From Candidatus Melainabacteria bacterium (GTDB taxonomy: Bacteria > Cyanobacteriota > Vampirovibrionia > Gastranaerophilales > Gastranaerophilaceae): a stretch of 64,000 bases of DNA. The position numbers and the translations under genes were made by a program. Under the pieces are notes generated by a model. The model was not told the origin of the DNA. It saw only the letters and a program-made list of their open reading frames with translations, and made no database searches. Below, piece after piece: positions 1-10,291 of this stretch. The first letter of the stretch is position 1, and each line of letters begins with the position of its first letter. Location of the stretch: the NCBI GenBank assembly GCA_022009935.1, contig CP091731.1, positions 62,001 through 126,000 of the forward strand, read 5' to 3'.

Positions 1-2
1 AT

Positions 3-152
3 AATAGTTCTGAAGATGGAATTCATAGAATGGTTGCACCGCAAATTGCAACGAAAATATACAGAAGCGGTTCTGTTGAATTTACACTATCGAACAGCCA
101 AGGGAATGATACAAAACAGATACACAAAAACAGAAACAATGAATGGAATTAG
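3..152 (+). CDS. C-terminal end of an unrecognised protein (cut by window edge)
   Basis: An open frame enters from the left edge and stops at a TAG at 150-152, giving about 49 residues ending in NNEWN. The peptide is rich in Asn, Ser and Gln with a basic stretch (KIYRSGS) and looks like true coding sequence rather than a shadow. I cannot name a family. Its tail loosely resembles the out-of-frame tail downstream of the next gene (both contain an AP..., I-x-R and NRNN pattern), so the two could be neighbouring paralogues; this is inference from a short stretch. Confidence 0.45.
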   Translation, partial: NSSEDGIHRMVAPQIATKIYRSGSVEFTLSNSQGNDTKQIHKNRNNEWN

Positions 153-281
153 ATGTTTTATCAAATTCAATTAATATTTTTGTAAAGATTTGTAAAAAAA
201 ATAGACAAATGTAGCAACTAATAAATTGTTTATGTTTTGACAATACTATACAAATAATATTTAAAAGAAAGGAATAAAAAA

Positions 282-2693
282 ATGAGAAATCTTATGAGTA
301 ATATTAGGCGTGCATTCACTAGTTGTTCTATTCGTGGTAGAGACGTAGAACGACAAGGACAACGAGTTGCACAAGGTTTGCAAAATCAAGTTCGTAATAA
401 TAATGCACAGCAAGCAATAGAAATGGCACAAAGAGCAAATGAAATGCAAGGTAGAGCTCTTTAAATCCAATAATGGGAGCAGCACAACAAGCTCAACAAG
501 CTCAACAGCCTGCTGCAGAAGAACCTGTTGCTGCAGAACAACAAGCTCTAACTGAACAACAACTTAATGAACAAATACAAAATTTAAATAAAAAACTTGC
601 GAAAAAGGGATGTGGAGAATTTGGAAAAGATGTGTTTCAATTATTAAAGAGTATTAATAATGAACTGAGTAATGGTAAGTTAGTAGTCGTAACTCAAGAT
701 AGTGGTCTTTTGGTGGAACAATTTCAGATAGTAAGAAAGGAGACAACTTCTATACCTATACCACAAAGGATAATATATACCCACTGAGTGAACCCACACA
801 CGCATGAAACAGGTCTAGTAAGAAGCGTGCATCTTGTCTCACCTTTAGAAGAGAAATTTTATGCCCCACATGAAGTTGTTAAATATAAAAAGAATGGAAA
901 AGAATTTTCTAGTTACGAAAATGTAAGAGTAGCAATGTATGAAGATCAAAGATATTATTGCAATAATCAACAAATACATAAAACATTGCCCTTGCTTCAT
1001 AAATTTTCTGATGGTACTAAACTTATTAGTCTAGAAATAGATGATGCTAAGGGTACAATAATAGACTACTCAGGACATTCAGGTCATGGTGATGATGTTT
1101 ATGATGATCATGATGATATAAACATAGCACGATCGGTAAGGTTGTGTGATGGAATGACTGAAGGGAGTATTTCACACATAGCCTTCTACTATACCGGAAG
1201 TTGTAATGAAGATCCGGCTCGAGGTTTTTATAATTCCAGTTTACAAAAAATTGGAGATTTTTGTAAAAATTATAGATCTGATAACGATAAATTTAATAAA
1301 TTGTTTGAGTTAGGAGAACATGCTAAACAACCTGAACAACCTGTTGAAGCCCCCCGCACAACCAGCTCAACAAGCTCAACAACCTGCAGCAGAACTGGAT
1401 GACATAATAGATGATGCAGACTTGGAAGAAGCAATGGAAGCTGCTGGAATGCTACCCCCAGCTCAACCAGCTGCTGCGCAAGATTCAGAGTCAGACTTAC
1501 CTGCTGAAGCCCCAGCACAACCAGTAGCAGCACAACAACAACCTGAACAAGCTCAAGCTGCAGATCAACCTCAACAACCTGTTGCTGCAGAACAACCTGA
1601 ACAAGCTCAACAAGCTCAACAACCTGTTGCAAATGACAACGCTCAACAAGCTCAACAACCTGCAGCAGCGCAAGCTGAAAACTCCGACTTAGATTCAGAT
1701 TCAGATTCAGATTCAGACTTACCTGCTGAAGCTCCTGCACAACCAGTAGCAGCACAACAACAACCTGAACAAGCTCAAGCTGCAGATCAACCTCAACAAC
1801 CTGTTGCTGCAGAACAACCTGAACAAGCTCAACAACCTGTTGAAAATGCCAATGCTCAACAACCAGCTCAACAGCCTGCTGCTAATGACAACGCTCAACA
1901 AGCTCAACAGCCTGATGCAAATGCCAACGCTCAACAACAAGCTCAACAACCTGCTGCTAATGACAATGCTCAACAAGCTCAACAACCTGTTGCAAATGAC
2001 AACGCACAACCAGCACAACAAGCTCAACAAGCTCAACAACCTGATGGTAATGACAACGTACAACCAGCACAACAAGCTCAACAACCTGTTGAAAATGCCA
2101 ACGCACAACCAGCACAACAAGCTCAACAACCTGTTGAAAATGCCAACGCTCAACAACAAGCTCAACAACCTGTTGAAAATGCCAATGCTCAACAACCTGC
2201 TGCTAATGACAACGCACAACCAGCTCAACAAGCTCAACAACCTGCTGCTAATGACAATGCTCAACAAGCTCAACAACCTGTTGCAAATGACAACGCACAA
2301 CCAGCACAACAAGCTCAACAACCTGCTGCTAATGACAACGCTCAACCAGCTCAACAAGCTCAACAACCTGATGGCAATAACAACGCTCAACAAGCTCAAC
2401 AACCCGATGGTAATAACAACGCTCAACAAGCTCGTGCTGCTCAACAAAATAACCCAAATCCGATATTTACAGCTAGGCATACTATAGGAACTACCGGCTA
2501 TAATCTAGAAAATGCACCTGCAATGAATAAGACTGGTTTTGAAGGTCCTCATTCATTCGCAGACTATGATCCTAATTACAATCAAAGAATTGAAATGAAT
2601 TCAGATGCAAACATTGAAGACAAATTTGTATTTAGAAATATTCCTGAAGTTAAGATTTCTAAAGGCGATCAACTTTATACATTCGCTCCATGA
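282..2693 (+). CDS. Low-complexity Ala/Gln/Pro/Asn repeat protein, frame-broken
   Basis: No family is recognised. The start at 282 has a good ribosome site (AAAGGA, 8 nt before ATG). The frame breaks near 460, 720, 800 and 1354 (the last at a run of six C); rejoined, it gives one protein of about 800 residues. Order: a Gln/Arg-rich helical N-terminus (1-60), an AQQ-rich linker, a globular-looking middle (roughly residues 95-350), an acidic patch with alternating Asp-Ser, then about 16 copies of a Pro-x-x-Asn-x-Asn core separated by AQQ/AQP linkers, and a short non-repetitive C-terminus. Just beyond the TGA at 2691-2693 the other two frames also read protein-like up to 2798, so the true end may be about 35 residues later. 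There is no signal peptide or membrane segment. A surface, matrix or spacer role is possible but unproven. Confidence 0.6.
1489..2440 (+). repeat. Coding tandem repeats plus a ~120-bp direct duplication
   Basis: Two nearly identical stretches of about 120 bp (about 1489-1612 and 1711-1834, offset 222 bp) flank an Asp-Ser run. From about 1840 to 2440 follow short degenerate units of roughly 30-45 bp that code for AQQAQQP linkers and P-x-x-N-x-N cores. The variants (VEN, AAN, DAN, VAN, DGN) occur in mixed order, suggesting recombination or slippage between units. Because the unit is rich in CAA and GCT codons, other frames and the opposite strand also stay open here. Confidence 0.85.
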
Positions 2694-2834
2694 AAGAATT
2701 GTTCGTGTCAAAAAAGAAGTGGCTCAATAGATCAAAATGATGGTCAACTCCATATTGATCGCAATAATAATGTTAGAACAAATGGGCAAATACACTAAAG
2801 TAAATACTCATACATGCCGTTTTTAAAACTTCAA

Positions 2835-2876
2835 AAAAAGAGGAAACATTGTTAAAATAATATTTCCTCTTTTTTA
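2835..2876. terminator. Bidirectional rho-independent terminator
   Basis: A perfect 12-bp stem, AAAAAGAGGAAA (2835-2846) with TTTCCTCTTTTT (2863-2874), has a 16-nt loop and runs of A and T on both sides. It lies between the + repeat protein gene and the end of the minus operon and could stop transcripts from both directions. Confidence 0.85.
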
Positions 2877-2878
2877 TT

Positions 2879-3441
2879 TTATTTAAATATATAAACAATT
2901 TTTGTAATTATATCAATTAGCTCAATATTTCCGAAAAACCAACAAAATAAAGGGAGCAAAATTAATACATAAGCCCTATTAAAAGATAAATTATACACTA
3001 TAGTTAATGTTTTAGCAAAGAGATATATCACCCAAAAGTATACACACAACTGTAGCAACACAGAAAAAAGATAGCCAAACACATAAACATCTTTTAGAAG
3101 TTGAAGTGGTGAAATTAAAATTAAAGGAACAAGTGAATATGCTGAGGTGCTTAAAAGTTGAAGATATTTTGAATCGTTGTTAAAAACTTTTGAAGCTATG
3201 CCAAAAAACGCACAAAACATAAGCCAAAAAATTATTGAGCCAATAATTGCAAAAATTATTTCAAAAAAATCAAAACATAACTTTTGGGATTATAAATATT
3301 TAAATGTAAAATATAATTGAAAACAGCTATAAATGATATTATTATTAACGCATTTGAAAGAGAAATGTTATCTTTTATTTCTTCAAGCGTTCTGTTTGGT
3401 GTTTGTAGTAAATTAAAAATATTATTCAACAAATTTTGCAT
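2879..3441 (-). CDS. Yip1-family-like membrane protein
   Basis: The frame breaks once near 3265; rejoined it gives about 187 residues. A short soluble N-terminus (MQNLLNNIFNLLQTPNRTLEEI) reads into about five hydrophobic segments with a loop of the KVFNNDSKY type. The N-terminal 'LL..P..T..E/D I' pattern followed by multiple membrane spans is typical of bacterial Yip1-domain proteins; the match is by eye. The start lies 4 nt after the sppA stop, so it is translated as the last gene of the manB-like/sppA operon. Function in the cytoplasmic membrane is unknown. Confidence 0.55.
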
Positions 3442-3445
3442 TTTT

Positions 3446-4474
3446 CTACTCCCATAAATAAAGTGGTTTTCGAGAAAGTTTCATGCTTGTGGGGATTAAA
3501 CTGTCCAACATGGAACTTGACGTTTTATTTGTGTTAAACATTTCAGAAATAAAACTATAGAAATTGAAATCTTTTTATCGGGATAATTTTGAACGTTAAG
3601 GCTTTTAACCTTTACTCCAAACTTCTCGGAAGCCATGACCTTTGCAAATTCGGTTGCATATTCCAAATCACCATTTGAATCAATAAACCCAAATGTTTTA
3701 GCTTGCGAACCTGTAAAAATACGCCCGTCTGCGTATTTTGTCAATGTTTCCATATCAAGTTGCATTGAAGGGGTTGAATAATTGTCATTGCGTTCAATGC
3801 GGCCGTTTATAATAGCTCTTATAAATTGGTTGTATGTATCGTTAACAATACTTTGTAGCAATTGTTTTTCTGCATCCGTCATTTTCTTTAATTGTGACCC
3901 GATATCTTTATATTTTCCGCTTTTTATGACATTAGGTTCAACAAGCAATTTGTTTTGAAGCAATTGATGAGCATCAATTGTTGACATAATAACTCCAATG
4001 CTGCCTGTCAAAGTTCCGCTTTGAGCCACAATTCTATCTGCAGCCGAGGCAATATAATACCCGCCTGAAGCCGCTACATCTTCCATAAATACAACAACCG
4101 GCTTTGCTTTTCTTAATCTTATTATCGCATCGTATATATTTTGTGACATTCCAACCGTGCCACCCGGGGTGTTAATTTTAAGCACAACACCTTTTACCTG
4201 ATTGTCTGTTTGTGCTTCTTTTATAGCCTTTAAAAAAAGAATTTGCATCATTTTGTTGAGAAAATGAAAAGCTATCGTTCGGACGATTTTCAATTATACC
4301 ATTTAAACTTATGATAGCTATCTTGTTTGATGAAACGATTTTAGTAATCTTTTCATTTTTATAGCCTTTCAATATGTGACTATTGCGACTTTTATTAAAA
4401 GTGTTAAACATGTTTAAAAACAAAGTTATAACGCAAAAAATAATTAGAATTAAAACCAAATTTTTACTATTCAT
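3446..4474 (-). CDS. sppA: Signal peptide peptidase SppA (S49 family)
   Basis: Membrane serine protease that digests cleaved signal peptides. It begins with a single N-terminal membrane anchor. The catalytic Ser lies in AASGGYYIA and the general-base Lys in SGKYKDIG, both present, and GTLTGSIGV follows the Ser motif as in the family. Two frame breaks (about 4240 and 3545) are needed; the second restores a normal C-terminus ending IPTSMKLSRKPLYLWE and a stop at 3446, instead of an early stop at 3496. The restored length is about 342 residues, usual for short bacterial SppA. The start lies 3 nt after the stop of the upstream mutase and the stop lies 4 nt before the Yip1-like gene, so the three form one operon. 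Confidence 0.85.
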
Positions 4475-4477
4475 TTT

Positions 4478-5958
4478 TTATTTTCCCATATTCTTTTTAC
4501 ATTCATCAAGCAGATTTACCATGCATTTTTCATAATGTTTGCAGGTATTTTCATCTTTTGCTTCAAATCGTAAAAGTGAAAACTGGTTCAGTATTGCTTT
4601 GACGAATGAGTGCAAAACCTCCGTCAAACACAATTCTCAAACCGTCAATTGTTATTATATCTTTTATTTTATCTGAAAACAAATTTTTATTTTCGTTAAT
4701 TTTTTCTTTAACCATTTCTAAAATAGGCTTTTTCAATTCATTTTCGACTTTGTATCTGTTTTCTTTAGAGCAAAAGTGTGTTTAAAAGGTTCGAGTAAAT
4801 CTTCCAGTTTAAAATCAGGATTTTTAAGCTTATGTTTAGCAACAATTTCAATGATGCGACAACCTGCATATATTGCATCATCAAACCCATAAAATCTGTC
4901 TTTAAAGAAAATATGTCCGCTCATTTCACCGCCAAGAATTGCATTTGTTTCTCTCATCATAGACTTTATATATCCATGTCCTGTTTTACACATAACTGCG
5001 CAAGCACCGGTGTTATTTATACAATCATATAGAACTTGAGAGCATTTTACTTCTGATACAACAGTTGGTTTTTTCTCCACGTTTCACTAAATCCTCAACA
5101 ATGTCCAAAGCATAAATGAGCAACAGTTTATCACCTGTTAAATAGTTGCCTTTTGAATCGATAACACCGATTCTGTCAGAATCACCGTCAAAAGCTATAC
5201 CAAAATCGGCATTGTTTTTAACAACTGCTTTTTTTTATATCATCTAAAGTAGACTCATCGCTTGGATTTGGATGATGATTTGGGAAATTGCCGTCAGGTT
5301 CTGAGTATAATTCAACAACTTCACAACCAAGTTCTCTATATAATTTTGGCGCGACAAGCCCTCCTGTAGCGTTTGCACTGTCTACAACTATTTTAATATT
5401 TTTTCCGATGTTAGTGAAAGATTGTGATATTTTTTCGATATATGTTGAAACTATGTCAAATTTTCGACACAATCCAAAACGATAATTTGAAGATTTGTTG
5501 TTTGTTTGATTTAAGGTAAGTTCTTTGACTTCTTTAATTTGTGCTTCATCCAAAGAAGCTTTGTTTAAAGTCATTTTCAACCCATTATATTGCTTTGGAT
5601 TGTGACTTGCAGTAATGATTAAAGCGCCTGAAATTTTATTATCAAAAGTTATTTCTTTAGGATAGTTAATAAATTCAGAGAAATATCCCAAAGGTGTAGG
5701 AGCAAGGCCTAAATAAACGACATTACCACCAAGTGAGTTTATACCTTTGATTAAAGCTTCAGAAAGCTCCTTTGAATGCAAACGTGCATCTTCACAGACA
5801 CTTAACCAAACATCTTTTGCCAGAAGATTATTCTTTTCACACACAAATTTTACATAAGCACGACCGATATAATAAAACAATTCAGGTGTAATGTCATCAT
5901 TATAAATTCCACGAACATCATTTTTACCAAAAGCACTAAGTTTTATAACATTTGTCAT
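4478..5958 (-). CDS. Phosphomannomutase/phosphoglucomutase
   Basis: Alpha-D-phosphohexomutase that interconverts hexose 1- and 6-phosphates for cell-envelope sugars. All four signature elements are visible: phosphoserine loop TASHNPKQYNG, metal loop DGDSDR (in the segment between 5085 and 5225), sugar loop GGEMSGH, and phosphate loop RQSNTEPVF near the C-terminus. Frame breaks near 5220, 5085, 4740 and 4590 interrupt it; restored length is about 490 residues. I place the start at the ATG at 5958 (MTNVIKL) because GGAGAG sits just upstream; an in-frame ATG at 5970 overlaps that ribosome site. First gene of the operon with sppA. Whether it prefers mannose or glucose phosphate cannot be told from motifs alone. 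Confidence 0.85.
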
Positions 5959-5991
5959 AACTCTCTCCATAAAATAAATAACTTAAGACAT

Positions 5992-6021
5992 ATTATAATA
6001 CAAAGTTGTATAATTTTACAA
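5992..6021 (-). promoter_or_regulatory. Candidate promoter of the mutase-sppA operon
   Basis: On the minus strand TTGTAA (6016-6021) is followed after 18 nt by a perfect TATAAT (5992-5997), about 30 nt before the start codon. The element sits in the divergent gap with the dehydratase activase gene. Confidence 0.45.
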
Positions 6022-6099
6022 AATCTTTACATTTGAATAAATAATATGTTTTTGTTATAGTTCAGAATAGATAAAATAATTGTTTATAGGGTAGAGATA

Positions 6100-7105
6100 A
6101 TGCAAGAAAATTTATATTTGGGTATAGATGTAGGGTCGGTTACAACAAAGATTGCGGCGGTTGATGAAAACGGCAAGTTTGTTGCAGATTATATGTTAAG
6201 AACACAAGGTCGGCCTGTCAATGCAGTTCAAAGTGCTTTGCATGGGATTTTGGATAAACTTCCGACTGATTTTAAAATAATGGGAGCAGGAACAACAGGT
6301 TCAGGGCGAAATCTTGCAGGCGCCTTAATTGGAGCAGATGTTATAAAAAATGAAATAACCGCTCATGCTGTTGCTGCAAGCACTTATGTTCCAGGTGTGC
6401 AAACTATTTTGGAAATAGGCGGACAGGATAGCAAAATAATCATTTTGCGCGACGGAATTGTTACCGATTTTGCAATGAATACCGTTTGTGCAGCAGGAAC
6501 AGGAAGTTTTCTTGACCAACAGGCCGGAAGATTGAATGTACCGATTGAACAATTTGGTGACACTGCTTTAAAATCAACATCTCCTGCTCGAATTGCAGGA
6601 CGTTGCGGTGTTTTTTGCTGAAAGTGATTTAATCCACAAACAACAACTCGGATATCCTGTGGAAGATTTGCTTTATGGATTATGCCAAGCCTTGGTCAGA
6701 AACTATTTAAGCAATCTTGCTTTAGGAAAAGAAATTTTGCCAACAGTTACATTTCAAGGTGGTGTTGCAACTAATAAAGGTATGGTTAAAGCTTTTGAAG
6801 AAGCTTTGAACACAAAAGTTGTCGTTCCAAATAACCACCAAACAATGGGGGCAATTGGAGCAGCCTTGCTTGCAATGGAAAATCATCAGTATACAGAAAA
6901 AGAAACAAACTTCAAAGGTTTTCAAGTTTCAGATTTAAAATTCACATCTGTAACCCATGGTTGCAACGATTGCGCTAACAATTGCGAGGTTATTACGATT
7001 GTTGAAGGTGATGCCGACAACTCACATGTAACAAGGATAAAGGATGTTCAAGGTAATATCATAGCTCGTTGGGGCGGTACATGCGGAAAATGGGATATTA
7101 ATTAA
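6100..7105 (+). CDS. BadF/BadG/HgdC-type acyl-CoA dehydratase activase
   Basis: ATP-dependent electron donor that activates 2-hydroxyacyl-CoA or benzoyl-CoA type radical enzymes. The actin-like ATPase fold starts with GIDVGSVTTK; the two cysteines that bridge the [4Fe-4S] cluster between subunits are in NTVCAAGTGSF and IAGRC. One frame break near 6600 falls inside the second motif; rejoined it reads IAGRCAVFAESDLIH, as in the family. Length about 335 residues. The C-terminal part adds CNDCANNC and a GTCGKW tail, a cysteine cluster typical of the larger activase-fusion proteins. No dehydratase subunit lies in this window, so its client is unknown. Confidence 0.8.
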
Positions 7106-7145
7106 TTGGTGATGTTTTTTCTCCGTTTATGTAAAAAATATAATT

Positions 7146-9001
7146 ATGAAGAAAAAAATTTTTATTGTTTTATTTATTTTTATTTTGCCGTTTTTATTCG
7201 TGTTGTCACGAGTTAAACTTAGTCAACCTCAAGCTTTTACGTCTAATCAACAAGAGGACGAGAATAAAAAAAACAATGATGAGTATATAAACCCCACCAA
7301 CAAAACAGTTGACGGAGTTGATTATCTTGTATCAAATATTCCTTTGGGCAAATTTGGCGGAACCTTGGTGGTGACAACAATTGGAGAAAGGACCTAAAAC
7401 CTTTAATCCTTGGGAATCACGAGATGCAACGTCTTCTCAAATTGGTGAGTTGCTTTATGATTCACTTGTGACAACAAATGTTTTTAAATGGCGAAGTTAT
7501 TCCAAAACTTGCTTATGACTTTAAAATTTTAGATGGTGGCAAAACATATATTTTTCATCTTAGAAAAGGCTTAAAATGGACTGATGGGGAAAAAATAACT
7601 GCTGATGATGTTGTTTTTACTTTTAATGACATCGTTTTTAAAGGGCTTGGCAATACAAGCACTCGAGATTCATTGTATATTGACGGTCGTTTGCCCAAAG
7701 TCGCCAAACTTGATGATTATACAGTAAAATTCACTATTTCAAAACCGTTTGCTCCTTTTCTGAGAATGATTTCAGTGCCGATTGCTCCAAAACATATCTT
7801 GAAAAAATATACTGATATCGGTGAAGAAGCGTTCAATCTTCAATTGAGCACAAACAGCGATTTGAATACGTTCATCACAAGCGGTGCTTTTATTCTTGAA
7901 GAGTATATTCCTGCTCAAAGAATTGTTTTGAAGCGAAATCCAAATTATTATGTAATTAATAAAGACGGCAAAAAACTTCCATATCTTGATAAATATATTT
8001 TTCAAATCGTACAAGACCAAAACACAGAACTTTTAAAGTTTCAATCAAAAGAAAGTGACGTTATAAATCTAAACGGTTATTATGTCTCAAAATATATTGA
8101 TAACGAAGCAAATTCGGATTATAAAGTATATAATTTAGGATCAACATCAAGCACTTTGTTTTTGTGCTTCAATCTAAACGACCGAAAAAATGAAAAAGGC
8201 AAATTTTTTGTTGATGAAAAAAAGCAAAAATGGTTTAACGACAGAAACTTTCGAGAAGCCATCGACTATGCAATTGATAGAGATGCCATAATATTTAATG
8301 TAAGTTCAGGGGTTGGCGCTCCTTTGTTTACGGCTGAATCTTTGCAATCCATATTTTTGAACGAAAAAATCGCAAAAGGACACAAAGTTGATTTGAAAAG
8401 AAGTCTTAATTTGCTTGAAAAAAGTGGCTTTTATCTTGACAAAAATAACATTCTTCGTGATAAAACGGGAATATCGTTGAATTTGACCTTCTTACAAATG
8501 CAGGCAATTTGGAACGTGAAATAATAGGTGTAATGATTAAAGAGGATTTATCAAACCTTGGAATAAAAGTCAATTTCAAACCAATTGAATTTAATACTCT
8601 TGTTAATCGAATAACCAATACACTTGAATGGGATACGGTTGTTTTGGGCTTGACCGGCAGCCCTCTTGAACCACACGGAGGAAAAAAATGTTTGGTATTC
8701 ATACGGAGCCTTGCATATGTTTAACAAACGCAATCCAAATGACAATCCTAAAGATATTCTTCCATTTGAAAAAGAACTTGACAATATTTTTGATGAAGCA
8801 AGTTTGGAAATAGATTTTAACAAACGTAAAAATTGTATGATAAATATCAAGAAATAATTTACTACGAAAGACCTTTTTATTTATTTATACTCACCTTTAA
8901 ATATTGTTGCCGTGAGAAACAGAGTCAAAAACCTATACCCGACTTCTTTAGGTGGTGTTTTGCACAATTTAGATGAAATATACATTGACAATGAAAATTA
9001 G
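7146..9001 (+). CDS. Extracellular solute-binding protein, family 5 (peptide/nickel type)
   Basis: Periplasmic binding component of an oligopeptide-type ABC transporter. An N-terminal hydrophobic segment (about residues 4-20) without a lipobox Cys is followed by the family signature: GEGP-x-TFNPWES, a block around GLKWTDGEKITADDVVFT, and FREAIDYAIDR. Frame breaks near 7391, 7475, 8500, 8690 and 8855 split it; the restored length of about 615 residues is usual. The final stop TAG (8999-9001) overlaps the stop of the convergent ThiF-like gene. No permease or ATPase genes are adjacent, so it is an orphan here. Confidence 0.8.
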
Positions 9002-9724
9002 TCTTGGCTGCATACTTTACAATGTTTATTTTTTTCAAAGTTTAAAATATTGAGCTTATAATTAAGCAGATTAAAAGTTAAAAGTTTGCCTTTTTAAAGT
9101 ATTATCTAAATTTAAAACAATTTTCATGACTTCACTTGTTTGAATTGAGGCAATGATGTTAATAATAGGGCTTACAATACCTTTAATTTCATATTCATTT
9201 AAATTTTTAATATCCTCAAAAAGACAATTCAAACAAGGAGTTTGTTTAGGGACGATTGTTGTAACTTGCCCTTGAAACTCGGAAACGCCGCCGTGGATTA
9301 AAATTTTGTTGTGTTTTATGGCAATTTTATTCAATAAAAACTTAGAAACGTAAGAATCAAAACAATCCACAATTATGTCATAATTGTGAAAGATATTTTC
9401 ATAATTGTTTTTGTCAAGTTTCAAATTATAAGTATAAGTTTGGATTTCAGGATGATAATTTTTTACCCAATTTTGAGCAGATTTTGTTTTATCAACACCA
9501 ATATCACAATATTTGTGGATAAATTGTCTGTTCAAATTAGATTTTTCAATTTTGTCACAATCAAGAAGTCCCAAAGTTCCAATGCCAATGGAAGCAAGAT
9601 TGGCAACAACACCACTTCCGAGCCCACCCAAACCGGCAACAAGAATTTTGGCTTCGTTTAATTTTTTTTGACCCTTCTGTTGGATTTTGTCAATCAAAAT
9701 GTTGCGAGAAAATATTTCATCCAT
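8998..9724 (-). CDS. ThiF/MoeB/HesA-family E1-like adenylyltransferase
   Basis: Adenylates the C-terminus of a ubiquitin-like sulfur carrier (thiamine, molybdopterin or cysteine routes). The nucleotide loop GLGGLGSG, the following DxD-type LLDCDKIEKSNLNRQF motif and a first zinc pair CLNC are clear. The uncorrected frame stops at 9071 without the second zinc pair. One indel near 9090 restores an extra 24 residues ending CKVCSQD, giving the expected second CxxC and about 240 residues. The RpiB gene lies 16 nt upstream, so they are probably co-transcribed. ThiF, MoeB or HesA cannot be separated, and no sulfur-carrier gene is nearby. Confidence 0.8.
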
Positions 9725-9740
9725 GGTATCTTAATCCTTT

Positions 9741-10172
9741 TTAATTATATTCGTTAATCATATTGACACGTTTAAGGTGTCTTTCACCAAGAAATGGAGT
9801 GTCAAGCCAAGTTTTGAGAATATACAAAGCAGCATTTGTTCCTAAAACACGCTCACCCAAGCATAAAATGTTGGCATCATTGTGTTCTCTTGATAATATA
9901 GCCATATAAACATCATTAACACAAACAGCTCTTACACCTTTTATTTTATTTGCGGCAATTGACATGCCAAGCCCGGAACCACACACCAAGACACCTTTTG
10001 AATTGGTGCTTGCAACTTCTTTTGCAACTTTAAAAGCAATTGTCGGATAATCAACACTTTCTTTTGAGTATGTCCCAAAATCTTTATAATTTATTTTATT
10101 TTTGGAAAAATATTGAATGATTTCATTTTTTAAGTTGAAGCCGCCATGGTCACACCCAATCATTATTGTCAT
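9741..10172 (-). CDS. rpiB: Ribose-5-phosphate isomerase B
   Basis: Interconverts ribulose 5-phosphate and ribose 5-phosphate. The intact 143-residue frame begins MTIMIGCDHGGF and has the active-site Cys in VCGSGLGMSIAANK and the HNDANILCLG block with the R/H residues of the family. A GGGAGG ribosome site precedes the ATG. One of the few genes here with no reading-frame break. It heads a two-gene unit with the ThiF-like gene. Confidence 0.93.
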   Translation of the reverse strand: MTIMIGCDHGGFNLKNEIIQYFSKNKINYKDFGTYSKESVDYPTIAFKVAKEVASTNSKGVLVCGSGLGMSIAANKIKGVRAVCVNDVYMAILSREHNDANILCLGERVLGTNAALYILKTWLDTPFLGERHLKRVNMINEYN

Positions 10173-10232
10173 TAAAGGAACCTCCCATTTTTTTATTTTC
10201 TTTTTTATTATAACAAATAATAAAATTAACTA

Positions 10233-10261
10233 TTTACATTTTAATAAAAATAATATAGTAT
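10233..10261 (+). promoter_or_regulatory. Candidate promoter for the Skp-like gene
   Basis: TTTACA (10233-10238) and TAGTAT (10256-10261) are spaced 17 nt apart, about 30 nt before the start codon. The -10 match is only partial. Confidence 0.3.
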
Positions 10262-10291
10262 AAAAAAGATGATAAAGAGGAGTTTTGATAA

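Noticed and set aside
1270..2487. Long open frames on the other frames and on the minus strand across the Ala/Gln repeat
   Set aside because: They are produced by the repeated CAA/GCT codons (for example Leu/Ser-rich minus-strand peptides) and have no ribosome sites or family match.
4780..4800. tRNA T-loop-like GGTTCGAGTAAAT
   Set aside because: It lies inside the phosphohexomutase coding sequence and no acceptor or anticodon arms surround it; no tRNA gene was found in the window.
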